A DNA stretch of 64,000 nucleotides from a virus. This document shows, piece by piece, positions 8,795-18,093 of this stretch. The stretch is taken from positions 124,001 through 188,000 of the IMG/VR virus record IMGVR_UViG_3300007770_001284; one strand, written 5' to 3'. Under the pieces are notes generated by a model that worked only from the letters and a program-made list of their open reading frames with translations, had not been told where the DNA came from and ran no database searches. Numbering within the stretch: position 1 is the first letter of the stretch; each line of letters starts with the position of its first letter. A program made the position numbers and the translations under genes.

Positions 8795-11215
8795 GTGGCC
8801 CTCTTTAAGCTCGACAAGACTTACTTCGATTCGTTTAAGATCTTAACAAAGCCTAAACGAACCTTTGTGTCTTCGTCTGTAAGCGGTGCAACTGGATCTG
8901 TCAAGGTATTTCCGCTTACATCATTGGGGATGAAAGAAATTCCCGCTGATAGTGGTGAAGAAGACGGAGCTCCAATTGCACAAAGCTTGGAGACCGCTCG
9001 ACTAGAAGCTGTCGAATATTTTACAGCCGGGGGTACCGGCCCCTTCACCGGGTCAGTGCTCGCTTATATGGAGGCTGTGCATTCTGCTAGTACCACTGGT
9101 AAGCGAGATAAGCAGGTCGAGGTGCTTCGATTTGAGCCATCCTTTAAATTTACGAGCGATACCCTAAGAAAGAGAGTAATTGAAAAAGTTTTATTTCCAT
9201 TCTATCGACCGAAATATGGCTCTGCTTGTAATTGGGCATTTACGAATTACAATACATTGAATTTTTTTACTGGGTCTGAAGTACCATCTGATTCCGTTTT
9301 GATATATCCTGCGTCATCTTCGTTCGACGTGTCATCGACATATAGACCCTCTGGTTCTTTTTCATTCGAATTTTACATCAACCCTCGCTACACGAGCGAA
9401 ACTAGACGAGGAGCGTATTCAGCAGGGACAATTTTTCATATGTCTAGCAGTTATGCGATATCTTTAGTATCGGGAAGCTCTAAAAATGTAGATGAATTTC
9501 CAGATGGTTTCCGACTAATGTTGCAATTGAGTCACTCTGCAGATATACCACCGTCAGAAATCTCTCTTGATGTTGCTAATAATGCTCGACCAGCTCCGCA
9601 AGATCTAGTGTTTTTATCTAGTGATAATTCTTTGAAATTAAATACCTGGCATTATTGTTGTGTGCGCTGGGGTGGCACGGAAGATATCCAGGATTCAACG
9701 GGCTCATTTTACATCGACGGTGGAGAAAAGGGAACGTTTGATTTGGTTCCGACATTTCTGCAGCAAGCCGATTGGACACAAAAATGGATAGGAGGCTCAC
9801 ATGAGAATGCTGGTGATCCTGATGCATTGTTTGTTGGTAATTTTTATGAGGGAACAAATTCTACTTACGGAGTAGGCGGTGGGTTAATTGCACAATTCTT
9901 TAATGATACAATCGCAACCCGTGACGGATTAATTTCTGCTGGTGATTTTGATGGCGAAGACCCAAATTATTTTGTGTTTAGACATCCACTAAATGCCGAA
10001 TTACATGAGCTGAAAATTTATGACGCTTACCGCGATGATGAAGATATTATGTCTGCCAGCCTTTACGGCGTTGAGGACATTAAGAAAGAACCAAACCTCA
10101 TGTTTTATGTACCTCCCTTCTTTGTGAAAGATACAAGGACTCGCGAGATATTTCAAACACCCTTTCAAACAGCAGTAGGTAATACAAACGACCCATTTAA
10201 TGTTGCGCTATCTTTCGGCGTTGGCGGTCATTATCTAAATTTAGAAAATTTTGTTAAAGAATTTGTAAGAGGCTCATTTCCTCGACTGATGGCTCTATCG
10301 GGATCGACAATTGACGAGTCGACAGACTGGGTTAGCGCAAACGGATTTTTATTCGCAACAGGTAGTGTAAGAAAGCGAAACCTCACTGTATTACCTTGCG
10401 ATAACGGTCGATTACTTCCGAATTTTTCTTTGCTAGAACAAACAGCACCATCTGGGTCAGCAAGCTTAAGTTTGTTCGTGGATGATCTTGGGGTAAGATC
10501 GCTCAGTATGGTATCATTGAACAATCTATTAAGTACAGGGTCTGATTCTTTTCCAGGACTCTTAAATTCCGATGATCCTAACTCGATATCTGCTTTTCTA
10601 GCAGGTTCTTCCCCAGATGACCCATCTCTCCCTGCTGGTTCTGTATTAACGATTTTTAATAGAACAAAAGACCCAACATCGAATGAAGTTGTGTTTTTTG
10701 ATGCTAGTAATCTTTTTTATGGAAACAAAATTGATCCCGGTTCTTATGTTTTAACTGACTCAAGCGTAACTGGCTCGGGAGGTCGGGTACGAATTACATT
10801 AAAAGATAACAAGCGTGGTAGCCTATATCGGGCCGACTGTACAGGGAGCCATCCAGTGTGGTCATCTGCTGGCACGCTATTATATGATGAGGGCCTAGCA
10901 GTTGTAAAGACTCCCACAATCCCATATTTTGGAACCGATCAATTTGATATTAGAATGGCCGGCCAACAGCACATCTACGTCCTTCAGATGAATATCCCTG
11001 CGGACGCAAACTCTTTAAACAGGTCTGAAAATCCAACGTATAAAGACCTGAACCCATCAGATCTTGATGCAGACTTAAATTCATCATTCGCATATGTTAC
11101 AAATGTAAACTTACTCGATGAAAATCTTAATGTTATATGTAAATCGAACTTCGCTCAAGCTATAGTAAAAAGAGAGGATGATCGATTTATGGTTCGAGTG
11201 CGTTTAGATTTTTGA
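8795..11215 (+). CDS. Large tail-appendage protein with LamG/concanavalin-like domain
   Basis: 806 residues, GTG start after a GGGGGAAG leader. Residues about 185-425 fit a LamG-type jelly roll: SFSFEFYINP strand, a WHYCCVRW core, GSFYIDGG turn, and the closing ELHELKIYDAYRDDEDI, which is the usual end of such domains. LamG-like domains often bind surface glycans, so host-surface recognition is plausible. The C-terminal ~70 residues contain NPTY and end in VRVRLDF, homologous to the end of the preceding protein. The stop overlaps the next start codon (TGATG), linking this structural block to the recombination genes. Confidence 0.65.
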   Translation: MALFKLDKTYFDSFKILTKPKRTFVSSSVSGATGSVKVFPLTSLGMKEIPADSGEEDGAPIAQSLETARLEAVEYFTAGGTGPFTGSVLAYMEAVHSASTTGKRDKQVEVLRFEPSFKFTSDTLRKRVIEKVLFPFYRPKYGSACNWAFTNYNTLNFFTGSEVPSDSVLIYPASSSFDVSSTYRPSGSFSFEFYINPRYTSETRRGAYSAGTIFHMSSSYAISLVSGSSKNVDEFPDGFRLMLQLSHSADIPPSEISLDVANNARPAPQDLVFLSSDNSLKLNTWHYCCVRWGGTEDIQDSTGSFYIDGGEKGTFDLVPTFLQQADWTQKWIGGSHENAGDPDALFVGNFYEGTNSTYGVGGGLIAQFFNDTIATRDGLISAGDFDGEDPNYFVFRHPLNAELHELKIYDAYRDDEDIMSASLYGVEDIKKEPNLMFYVPPFFVKDTRTREIFQTPFQTAVGNTNDPFNVALSFGVGGHYLNLENFVKEFVRGSFPRLMALSGSTIDESTDWVSANGFLFATGSVRKRNLTVLPCDNGRLLPNFSLLEQTAPSGSASLSLFVDDLGVRSLSMVSLNNLLSTGSDSFPGLLNSDDPNSISAFLAGSSPDDPSLPAGSVLTIFNRTKDPTSNEVVFFDASNLFYGNKIDPGSYVLTDSSVTGSGGRVRITLKDNKRGSLYRADCTGSHPVWSSAGTLLYDEGLAVVKTPTIPYFGTDQFDIRMAGQQHIYVLQMNIPADANSLNRSENPTYKDLNPSDLDADLNSSFAYVTNVNLLDENLNVICKSNFAQAIVKREDDRFMVRVRLDF

Positions 11216-11766
11216 TGAAAGTAATTTTGGGATTAGACGTTTCTACGTCTTGTATCGGATGGTGCTTGCTGCAAACTTCTGATGGGTCTCTGGTGGATGC
11301 AGGGTATATTCCATTAAAAGACCTAAGGTGCATGTTCAGCAAGGCACAGAGGGCGCATGAGACACTCATGACGCTGGTTGACAAGTACGGCATAGAAGCT
11401 ATAGCGATCGAGGAAAACCTACAAGCATTTAGACCCGGCTTTTCAAGTGCAAAGACCCTGATTACTCTTGCCAGATTTAATGGTATAGTAAGCTGGTTGT
11501 CGTATAAATGTACGAATCTACAACCAGACTTTATAAATGTGAATCACGCGCGAAAATCGGTAGGCTTAAAAATAGATAGAAAATCTTCGCTTTCTACGAA
11601 AGAGCAAGTATTTGAGTGGGCTCAGAAGAATATGGATGATTTTTCATGGCCCACCAAGACGCTTAAGTCTGGTCCAAGAAAGGGTCATGTAATCTTCGAT
11701 GACTGTTGTTATGATATATCTGATGCTTTTGTAATCGCAAGAGCATATGTGAATGATGAGCGATGA
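11215..11766 (+). CDS. RuvC-like Holliday junction resolvase
   Basis: 183 residues from the ATG at 11215 (a TTG one codon earlier in frame is less likely). The N-terminus GLDVSTSCIGW is the first strand of the RNase H/RuvC fold, with catalytic Asp8. IAIEENL carries the second acidic residue (Glu66). The DDCCYDISDAFVIA region near the C-terminus supplies the final acidic residues, as in RuvC. The family cleaves four-way junctions. Many phages use such enzymes to resolve branched DNA before packaging, the job of endonuclease VII in T4. It overlaps the primase gene and leads a recombination set (primase, Mre11-Rad50). Confidence 0.75.
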   Translation: MKVILGLDVSTSCIGWCLLQTSDGSLVDAGYIPLKDLRCMFSKAQRAHETLMTLVDKYGIEAIAIEENLQAFRPGFSSAKTLITLARFNGIVSWLSYKCTNLQPDFINVNHARKSVGLKIDRKSSLSTKEQVFEWAQKNMDDFSWPTKTLKSGPRKGHVIFDDCCYDISDAFVIARAYVNDER

Positions 11767-12727
11767 TTTAGATATTAAAAAGCGCGTTATGCTAGTTCAG
11801 CGAGCGTTTGGGTCTGTGCTTTTTGATAGAGACGGTGTGAATGTTGCAATTGGATGTGTCAACAAAGACTGTTCTTCTTTTGGAAAGCCAGCGAAAAAGA
11901 AACTAACGTTGCGAGTTGACAATGAGTTTTACCACTGTTGGGTTTGCGGCCTCCGGGGGAAAGGGTTAGCTTATTTCTTTCGAAAGTATAAGCCTAATTT
12001 TTCATCGCATGCCGCTGCCATATTTGAAAAGAAGATTGATGAAATCAAGGAAGAAATTCAGCTTATTCAACTTCCTGAGGAGTTTACGCTATTGGCTCAA
12101 CTAGGGAAGAACGCTGATCCAGATCTTCGAGCATGCAGAAGCTATCTTTACAATCGTGGATTGACACAAAAAGATTTATGGTATTTCAAGATTGGGGCTG
12201 TAACCGGCGGTCGATATCGTCGTAGGGTGATTATCCCATCTTTTGATGGTGAGGGGGTGCTGAATTATTACACTGCTAGAGCTATCGATGGTGAAGTGAA
12301 CAGGAAGTATCTAAATCCAAAAGTACGACGAGCTGACGTGATATTTAACGATATTAATATTGATTGGTCACAAGAGCTCACGTTAGTCGAAGGTCCATTT
12401 GACTTAATTAAATCGAATGAAAACACGACTTGCTTGTTGGGTAGCACGTTGAGTCCCCAACATGAATTATTCAAAAAGATAGTGAAAAACAAGACCCCAG
12501 TAATTCTTGCTCTTGATCCTGATGCGATTAAGAAGACACATGAAATTGCTGCAACTCTTGCTAGGTTTGATATTTGCGTAAAAATATTGAAGTTTGATAA
12601 TTTTTCTGATGTGGGTGAGATGCCGAGAGGACATCTCTCGCAGTTACTACCTCATGCAGAAGAATGGAGTGAGATGGCAAGACTGCGATCGCTTATTGGA
12701 ACGATTCGGTCAGGGTCTTTAATCTAG
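11753..12727 (+). CDS. DnaG-type DNA primase (zinc finger plus Toprim)
   Basis: 324 residues (a second ATG follows immediately at 11756). A zinc-binding module is visible at residues 35-65: C35 and C40, then H61-C62 and C65 in HCWVC, close to the CHC2 arrangement. The Toprim core follows: LVEGPFDL with Glu near residue 213, and LALDPDA with two Asp near 255-257. These elements define bacterial and T4 gp61-type primases that lay down RNA primers for the helicase. It is shorter than bacterial DnaG and lacks an obvious helicase-binding C-terminal domain. It overlaps the resolvase gene by 14 bases. The partner helicase is probably the gene at 57088. Confidence 0.8.
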   Translation: MMSDDLDIKKRVMLVQRAFGSVLFDRDGVNVAIGCVNKDCSSFGKPAKKKLTLRVDNEFYHCWVCGLRGKGLAYFFRKYKPNFSSHAAAIFEKKIDEIKEEIQLIQLPEEFTLLAQLGKNADPDLRACRSYLYNRGLTQKDLWYFKIGAVTGGRYRRRVIIPSFDGEGVLNYYTARAIDGEVNRKYLNPKVRRADVIFNDINIDWSQELTLVEGPFDLIKSNENTTCLLGSTLSPQHELFKKIVKNKTPVILALDPDAIKKTHEIAATLARFDICVKILKFDNFSDVGEMPRGHLSQLLPHAEEWSEMARLRSLIGTIRSGSLI

Positions 12728-12734
12728 GGGTGTT

Positions 12735-15700
12735 ATGTTTCGGTGCGCGCATTTTGCTGATGTCCACTTTCGTGGGCTGACAAGACATAAAGAATACAGA
12801 GATGTATTTTCAAGATCGTTTGTAGAATTACGAAAGCTACGTCCAGATGCGATCTTTATTGGTGGCGATATTGTCCACTCAAAGACGCAGGGGATCAGTC
12901 CTGAATTAATTCATATTTTGACTTGGTGGTTTAATTCGTTAGCCGAGATTGCTCCTGTTCATGTTATTTTGGGGAACCATGACGGATTGATGTTGAATGA
13001 AGATAGGCTTGACGCTATTACGCCTATTTTAGAAGCATTAGATAATCCAGACATACATCTCTTCAAAGAATCCGGTACATATGATACCGGGGTTGCTGGC
13101 TATAAGTGGAATGTATTCAGCTGTTTTGACATAAGGGGGTGGGATGATGTTGAGCCAGATCCATCTTGTATCAATATCGCAACATTCCACGGTCCTGTGA
13201 ACGGGTCTTTGACCGATCAAGATTGGGAGATTAATGGGGATAGCGTGTCAGTTGATTTTTTCAATAAATTCGATTTTGCTTTTCTCGGTGACATCCACAA
13301 GAGGCAATATTTGACACCAAAAATTGCATATCCTGGTTCAACAATCCAGCAGAATTATGGTGAGACGGTAGAAAAGGGTTTTTTGTTCTGGGAGATTAGG
13401 GATAAAGATGATTTTGATTCAAAGTTTATTCCGCTTAAGAATGAGAAGGCTTTTCGAACGTACCGGTGGAAAGGCACAGTCATAGATACGCTAGATCAAA
13501 TTCCAGAATACGCTTCTGGTGCTAGATTTAGAATTGCGCATGAAGGATTAAACCAAGTTGACTTTAAGCAGCTACAAACAGAGTTACGAGAAACATTTTC
13601 TGCTGAAGAAGTTGTCTCAAAGGATGAATCAAAGGCATTCACTGGGTCAGATGTTGTAATTTCAACCTCTGTAGGTGAAATAAGCAGAACTGATCTACGA
13701 AGTTTCAAATATCAAGATCGGCTTATGACTGACTTTGTATCACGAAATACACTTTCTTCCGACCAACGCGATTCTCTCCGTGCATTGCACAAAGATATTT
13801 TTCATAAGTGCGTTCAACAAGCCAACCAACAAGCACATCAGTGGCGTTTACGAAAGCTCGCGTTTGACAATATGTTCGGGTATGGCGAAGATAACATCAT
13901 AGACTTTGATGCTCTTCACGGTATCACTGGTATTTTTGGTAAAAATCGTTCCGGAAAATCTTCGATTCCTGGGACACTAGTTTACGGATTGTTTAATTCT
14001 TCTGATCGCGGTACGTTGAAAAATTTGCACATTGTGAATAGTCGAAAGAATTTTTGCCGCGCAAGTGTCGATGTCTCGATCGGTAGCAAGATGTATCGTA
14101 TTGACCGGCAAACAATTAAGCGAACAAGCAGAACAGGAGTGGTATCTGCGCCCACGCACTTGAATCTTTACGCGCTAGATGATGACGGGAATATAATAGT
14201 AGACAGTACGGAAGAACAGCGAAGAGAGACTGAAAAAGTTTTACGCGGTCTGGTAGGTACCGTCGATGATTTCTTGATGACGTCATTCGCATCTCAGGGT
14301 GATATGAACGCCTTTATTCGCGAGGGTGCTACAAAGCGAAAAGCAATTCTTACAAGATTTTTAGATCTGCAGATTTTTGATACGATGTTGAGGATGGCAA
14401 AAAATGAAATAACAGAATTAAGAGGCGAGATGAAATCTGCCCCAGATAGAGACTGGAGTACATTGATCACTGAACAGGCAGACGCGTTAATATCTCATAA
14501 GCAAGAAAGAGCAGAGATTGAGGCAGAGTTAGCTGAATTAAAGGAAAAGAGAGATCAACTCAAATTACAGTTGATATCATCTCCGTCCGATACGGTTTAT
14601 ACACAACAAGATATACAGACACAGGTTATTCATTTGCAGACCCTAGAAGAGCGTAACTCTGCTCTGAGCGTAGAGGTGTTACAAACGTGCGAAGAGATGG
14701 ATGTCACTAGAGGAAAAATTACAAAAATTGATATAATTTGTGAACAATTTCCTGTAAAAGAGTTGAAGGAAGAAGCAGAACTACAAAAAGACTTAGCGAA
14801 TCAGATTGAATTAACACAATCAAGACTAGACCTCGAGCAGCAGCGTTTACAGTCACAAACGAAGTCTGCGAAGAAACTTGATACCGTTCCGTGCGGTGAT
14901 CAGTTCCCTAAGTGCCCGTATATTAAAGATGCTCACAAAAGTGCCAAAGAGATCGCCGGACAAAAAAGTGTCATTTCTTCCACCAGGAAAGAATTGGGGG
15001 CGATTAAAAAGAATCTTGAGAAATTAAGGGATAAGGGTCTCGGGGAGAAGCTAGCTAAGTACGAAGAAATGCTGAAAAATGCGCAGCATTTAAGGTTAAA
15101 AAACTCTGACTTAAAGCTCAATTTAAGAGAGCTAGAAAGCGACCAGCAAGCAGTGGTTAGTGAAATTTCACATGGTAAAGAGCTTCTACGTGATATGCGA
15201 CTCCGCTCTGCTGATGAAGAGAAAGATGCAGAAATTATTAAAATGCGGCTTGATCTTAAGCGTTTAGAAAAAAGAATATCAGAAATAGATGCTGAGCGGT
15301 TGTACTTGACAGAACAAATTAGCCTAAGCTCTGCTAGACAAGAAGAGCTACAAACAGAGAAAGAGAAGTTTGGTGCTCTGAAAGACCGCTGGGAAACATA
15401 CTCATTGTTTACGCAGGCAGTCGATAAACGTGGAATTCCACTAACAATCTTATCTCTTCAACTTCCCCGTATCAATGCTGAGCTTACGAAGATTTTGCAG
15501 GGAGTGGTGAATTTCAGCGTTGAGATTGAATCTCGGCTAGACTCAAATAATTTGGACATTTTCATAGATTACGGTGATTCGAAGCGTATTATAGAATGCG
15601 GTTCCGGGATGGAGAAAATGATTTCATCTCTTGCTCTTCGGGTTGCGCTTATTAATATTTGTAATGCCCCAAGAAGTGATGTGTTGATTATTGACGAGGG

Positions 15701-15878
15701 CTTCGGCACGCTAGATGACAAAAACATTGAGGCCTGCTCCCGTTTACTAATGTCTCTTAAGAAATACTTTTCCAATATTCTGATTATTTCACATGTGGAT
15801 GCTGTAAAAGATATCGTAGATAACGTTCTAGACATACAGAAAATAGGGAAAGATGCAAAAATCAGACATTGCGAATAA
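12735..15878 (+). CDS. Mre11-Rad50 (SbcD-SbcC, gp47-gp46) fusion protein
   Basis: 1047 residues in one uninterrupted frame. Residues 1-~330 are an Mre11/SbcD calcineurin-like nuclease: ADVH (D9, H11), GGDIVHS (D45, H48), LGNHD (N81-H82-D83) and GDIH. Residues ~375 to the end are Rad50/SbcC: Walker A GKNRSGKSS (402-410), long coiled coil ~580-910, a Cys pair at 720 and 727 (CGDQFPKC) in the zinc-hook position, ABC signature SGMEK (957), and Walker B IIDEGFG (D987-E988) followed by a D-loop and switch His. In T4 and bacteria the two are separate genes. The complex processes DNA ends for recombination-dependent replication. The hook is C-x6-C, not the usual CxxC. Confidence 0.85.
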   Translation: MFRCAHFADVHFRGLTRHKEYRDVFSRSFVELRKLRPDAIFIGGDIVHSKTQGISPELIHILTWWFNSLAEIAPVHVILGNHDGLMLNEDRLDAITPILEALDNPDIHLFKESGTYDTGVAGYKWNVFSCFDIRGWDDVEPDPSCINIATFHGPVNGSLTDQDWEINGDSVSVDFFNKFDFAFLGDIHKRQYLTPKIAYPGSTIQQNYGETVEKGFLFWEIRDKDDFDSKFIPLKNEKAFRTYRWKGTVIDTLDQIPEYASGARFRIAHEGLNQVDFKQLQTELRETFSAEEVVSKDESKAFTGSDVVISTSVGEISRTDLRSFKYQDRLMTDFVSRNTLSSDQRDSLRALHKDIFHKCVQQANQQAHQWRLRKLAFDNMFGYGEDNIIDFDALHGITGIFGKNRSGKSSIPGTLVYGLFNSSDRGTLKNLHIVNSRKNFCRASVDVSIGSKMYRIDRQTIKRTSRTGVVSAPTHLNLYALDDDGNIIVDSTEEQRRETEKVLRGLVGTVDDFLMTSFASQGDMNAFIREGATKRKAILTRFLDLQIFDTMLRMAKNEITELRGEMKSAPDRDWSTLITEQADALISHKQERAEIEAELAELKEKRDQLKLQLISSPSDTVYTQQDIQTQVIHLQTLEERNSALSVEVLQTCEEMDVTRGKITKIDIICEQFPVKELKEEAELQKDLANQIELTQSRLDLEQQRLQSQTKSAKKLDTVPCGDQFPKCPYIKDAHKSAKEIAGQKSVISSTRKELGAIKKNLEKLRDKGLGEKLAKYEEMLKNAQHLRLKNSDLKLNLRELESDQQAVVSEISHGKELLRDMRLRSADEEKDAEIIKMRLDLKRLEKRISEIDAERLYLTEQISLSSARQEELQTEKEKFGALKDRWETYSLFTQAVDKRGIPLTILSLQLPRINAELTKILQGVVNFSVEIESRLDSNNLDIFIDYGDSKRIIECGSGMEKMISSLALRVALINICNAPRSDVLIIDEGFGTLDDKNIEACSRLLMSLKKYFSNILIISHVDAVKDIVDNVLDIQKIGKDAKIRHCE

Positions 15879-16095
15879 TGACTCGCTGCCAAACTTTGTT
15901 CCGCTAGACTGTCCTCTATGTGGGTTTTTATTTCGTGATTTTCAAGACTGCATGCAATACTTAGAGGTCAAGTGCTGCACAGAGTGTTGGATAAGTTTTT
16001 TGGAGCCAATAAAAAAAATAAATGAAGATGACGACTACGAACCGAACAGTTCAGAGATTGCTGCGTGGCGAGAAAAGGTTTCGTCTGGCGAATAG
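15853..16095 (+). CDS. Small zinc-binding protein of unknown function
   Basis: 80 residues; the ATG lies 26 bases inside the end of the Mre11-Rad50 gene. Cysteines at 20, 23, 33, 41, 42 and 45 (CPLC and CCTEC) look like a zinc ribbon or knuckle. The C-terminal half is acidic. A structural clue is the only basis; possible roles are a DNA-binding accessory factor for the recombination complex or a transcription factor. Its stop codon sits in AATAGTTA, which may also be the promoter element for the next gene. Confidence 0.6.
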   Translation: MQKSDIANNDSLPNFVPLDCPLCGFLFRDFQDCMQYLEVKCCTECWISFLEPIKKINEDDDYEPNSSEIAAWREKVSSGE

Positions 16096-16098
16096 TTA
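16091..16098 (+). promoter_or_regulatory. Candidate late promoter element AATAGTTA
   Basis: AATAGTTA overlaps the preceding stop and lies 26 bases before the 16117 start. It is near-identical to elements before the neck and both sheath genes and resembles the T4 late promoter box TATAAATA. The call depends on recurrence only. Confidence 0.35.
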
Positions 16099-16116
16099 GT
16101 CTATAGGAGCTTACAA

Positions 16117-16485
16117 ATGTTGACGGTTAATGAAATTCGAGCGTTAGGTGATTGTTTAAATACGACATGGGGAAAGTCTGTCGACAATCTTAAATTATCA
16201 CATCATCTGAACGGTGAAACTTTGAACTTGCGCTTTGATAGTATTGTGCATTTTGCGAGTGAGGCCTCCCTTGATAGTCAAATGACAAATTTAAGAGAGA
16301 TGTCAAACGATATTTTTACTGATGGTGTAAAGAAGATCAAAGCAGAATTTAAAGATATTGCTGGAAGGGCACTTACAGCGACAGAGACTTCACGGGATGA
16401 CAATGTTGAATTGATACAAGCCACCGCGAATTCTCCTCGAAGAGTTGCATATTATCGTGCTTTTTTGACGTTGCAAGTAAGCTAA
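16117..16485 (+). CDS. Conserved hypothetical protein upstream of terminase
   Basis: 122 residues, ATG with a TAGGAG ribosome-binding site. Predicted layout: a short helix, a beta strand (NLRFDSIVHFA), a long helix (residues ~55-90), and a final pair of strands ending AYYRAFLTLQVS with an RR pair before them. I do not recognise the family. The gene is where T4 has the small terminase gp16, but it shows neither the usual coiled-coil nor a helix-turn-helix, so I do not call it a small terminase. It may contribute to head completion or packaging. Confidence 0.5.
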   Translation: MLTVNEIRALGDCLNTTWGKSVDNLKLSHHLNGETLNLRFDSIVHFASEASLDSQMTNLREMSNDIFTDGVKKIKAEFKDIAGRALTATETSRDDNVELIQATANSPRRVAYYRAFLTLQVS

Positions 16486-16494
16486 TAATGCTTG

Positions 16495-18093
16495 ATGCCC
16501 CCACTGACCAAACAGAAACAAGTAGCTGAGATTGTAAAATGCGGTAAAGACCCCGCGTATTTTATTAATCGCTATGTACAGATTCAACACCCCATCCGGG
16601 GGAGAATTCCGTTTCATACATTTTCGTTCCAGGATGATTGCTTAAAGCACTTCAACGATCATCGCTTTAATATTGTGGTTAAATCCAGGCAGCTTGGTCT
16701 GTCTACACTCACTGCTGCATATGCAGTTTGGATGACGTTATTTCGCAAGGATAAAACTGTTCTTGTTATTGCTACTAAGCTTGCCGTTGCTCAAAACTTC
16801 ATTAAAAAAGTTAAAATAGCTCTTTCCGGTGTTCCTCCGTGGATGTGGATTACCGACATAACCACAAAGAACACCCAAGGAATCGAATTTTCAAATGGTT
16901 CTGCGATAAAGGCAATACCAACTTCAGAAGATGCGGGCCGGTCTGAAGCTTTGAGTTTACTGATCGTTGATGAAGCTGCGTTTATTCGAAACTTTGATGA
17001 ATTATGGAAAGGGCTATATCCAACGTTGTCAACTGGTGGGCGAGCCCTAATAGTAAGTACTCCCAACGGTACCGGTGGACAGTATTATGACTTGTGGCAT
17101 CATGCGGTTGAGGGCACGAATGAATTTAACCCAATAAAGCTTCCTTGGGATGTACATCCCGAGCGTGATGATGAATGGTTCAATAAAGAATCTATGAATA
17201 TGAACAAGCAGCAGGTTGCTCAAGAGCTGCTTTGTGATTTTCAAGCCTCGGGTGATACTTTTCTACCAATGGAAGAGATTGAAAAATTACGGTATAAGGT
17301 CCGCGTCCCGTTGGAGAAATGGGGCCCTGAAAACAATGTGTGGGTGTGGAAATATGCATTCCCTGACCATGAATATGTAATATCTTCGGATGTCTCCCGC
17401 GGTGACGGAAATGATTACTCTACATTTCATATTATAGACACTACTATTTCTGAGGTGGTTGCTGAATTTCGAGGTAAGGTCCCACCTGACCAACTTGCGT
17501 ATCTTTTGGTCGAGGCCGCAAATAGATATCATGAAGCGCTCCTGTGTCCTGAAAGTAACACATACGGATATGCTGTGTTAATGAAACTTCAAGAGATTGG
17601 GTACAGAAACATTTATTTTTCTAAAGAAAAAGATAAATTTAACGCATTGTATGGTAATGGACCAATTAGCAAGGCTGGATTTTCAACGCAAGGACCAAGT
17701 CGCGCAAAAATTCTTACGAAATTGGAAGAGATGATAAGGAACGATAAGGTTGACGTGTATTCTGAGCGTCTGGTAAATGAATTAAAGACGTTTGTGTGGA
17801 GCAATAACAAAGCGCAAGCACAGCGCGGGAAGACCGATGACCTTGTGATGTCATTCGCAATTGGTCTTTGGTTATATGACGGAGATAAAGTTAGCTCTAA
17901 AAAAGCCGTGGACGTGAACAAAGCAATGTTGGCTGGTTTTGCGATGAACAAGACAGAAGAATCACAGTCAGATAATAATATGTCACCATTTAATAAGCAG
18001 GTCGGAATATTTACTGCCAAGGGTTGGCCGGTTTCTATGGATTCTGATCACCCAATGATATCTGGGTCGGTGGATTTTAAATGGTTACTTTGA
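16495..18093 (+). CDS. gp17: Terminase large subunit (packaging ATPase-nuclease)
   Basis: 532 residues from the ATG at 16495; a TTG one codon earlier is the alternative. The ATPase domain has a deviant Walker A, KSRQLGLST (~63-71), in which the usual GK-T/S lysine is replaced by Leu and a Lys lies at the start. Walker B LLIVDEAAF (~155-163) and motif III STPNG follow. The C-terminal RNase H-like nuclease shows ISSDVSRGDGNDYS (first Asp ~299), CPESNTYG (Glu ~353) and TDDLVMSFAI. The family docks on the portal and pumps and cuts concatemeric DNA. It is directly followed by the portal gene; in T4 sheath and tube genes lie between. Confidence 0.92.
   Translation: MPPLTKQKQVAEIVKCGKDPAYFINRYVQIQHPIRGRIPFHTFSFQDDCLKHFNDHRFNIVVKSRQLGLSTLTAAYAVWMTLFRKDKTVLVIATKLAVAQNFIKKVKIALSGVPPWMWITDITTKNTQGIEFSNGSAIKAIPTSEDAGRSEALSLLIVDEAAFIRNFDELWKGLYPTLSTGGRALIVSTPNGTGGQYYDLWHHAVEGTNEFNPIKLPWDVHPERDDEWFNKESMNMNKQQVAQELLCDFQASGDTFLPMEEIEKLRYKVRVPLEKWGPENNVWVWKYAFPDHEYVISSDVSRGDGNDYSTFHIIDTTISEVVAEFRGKVPPDQLAYLLVEAANRYHEALLCPESNTYGYAVLMKLQEIGYRNIYFSKEKDKFNALYGNGPISKAGFSTQGPSRAKILTKLEEMIRNDKVDVYSERLVNELKTFVWSNNKAQAQRGKTDDLVMSFAIGLWLYDGDKVSSKKAVDVNKAMLAGFAMNKTEESQSDNNMSPFNKQVGIFTAKGWPVSMDSDHPMISGSVDFKWLL

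Noticed and set aside
16117-16485. Small terminase call for the gene before gp17
   Set aside because: Position fits, but no helix-turn-helix or coiled-coil oligomerisation pattern; left as hypothetical.
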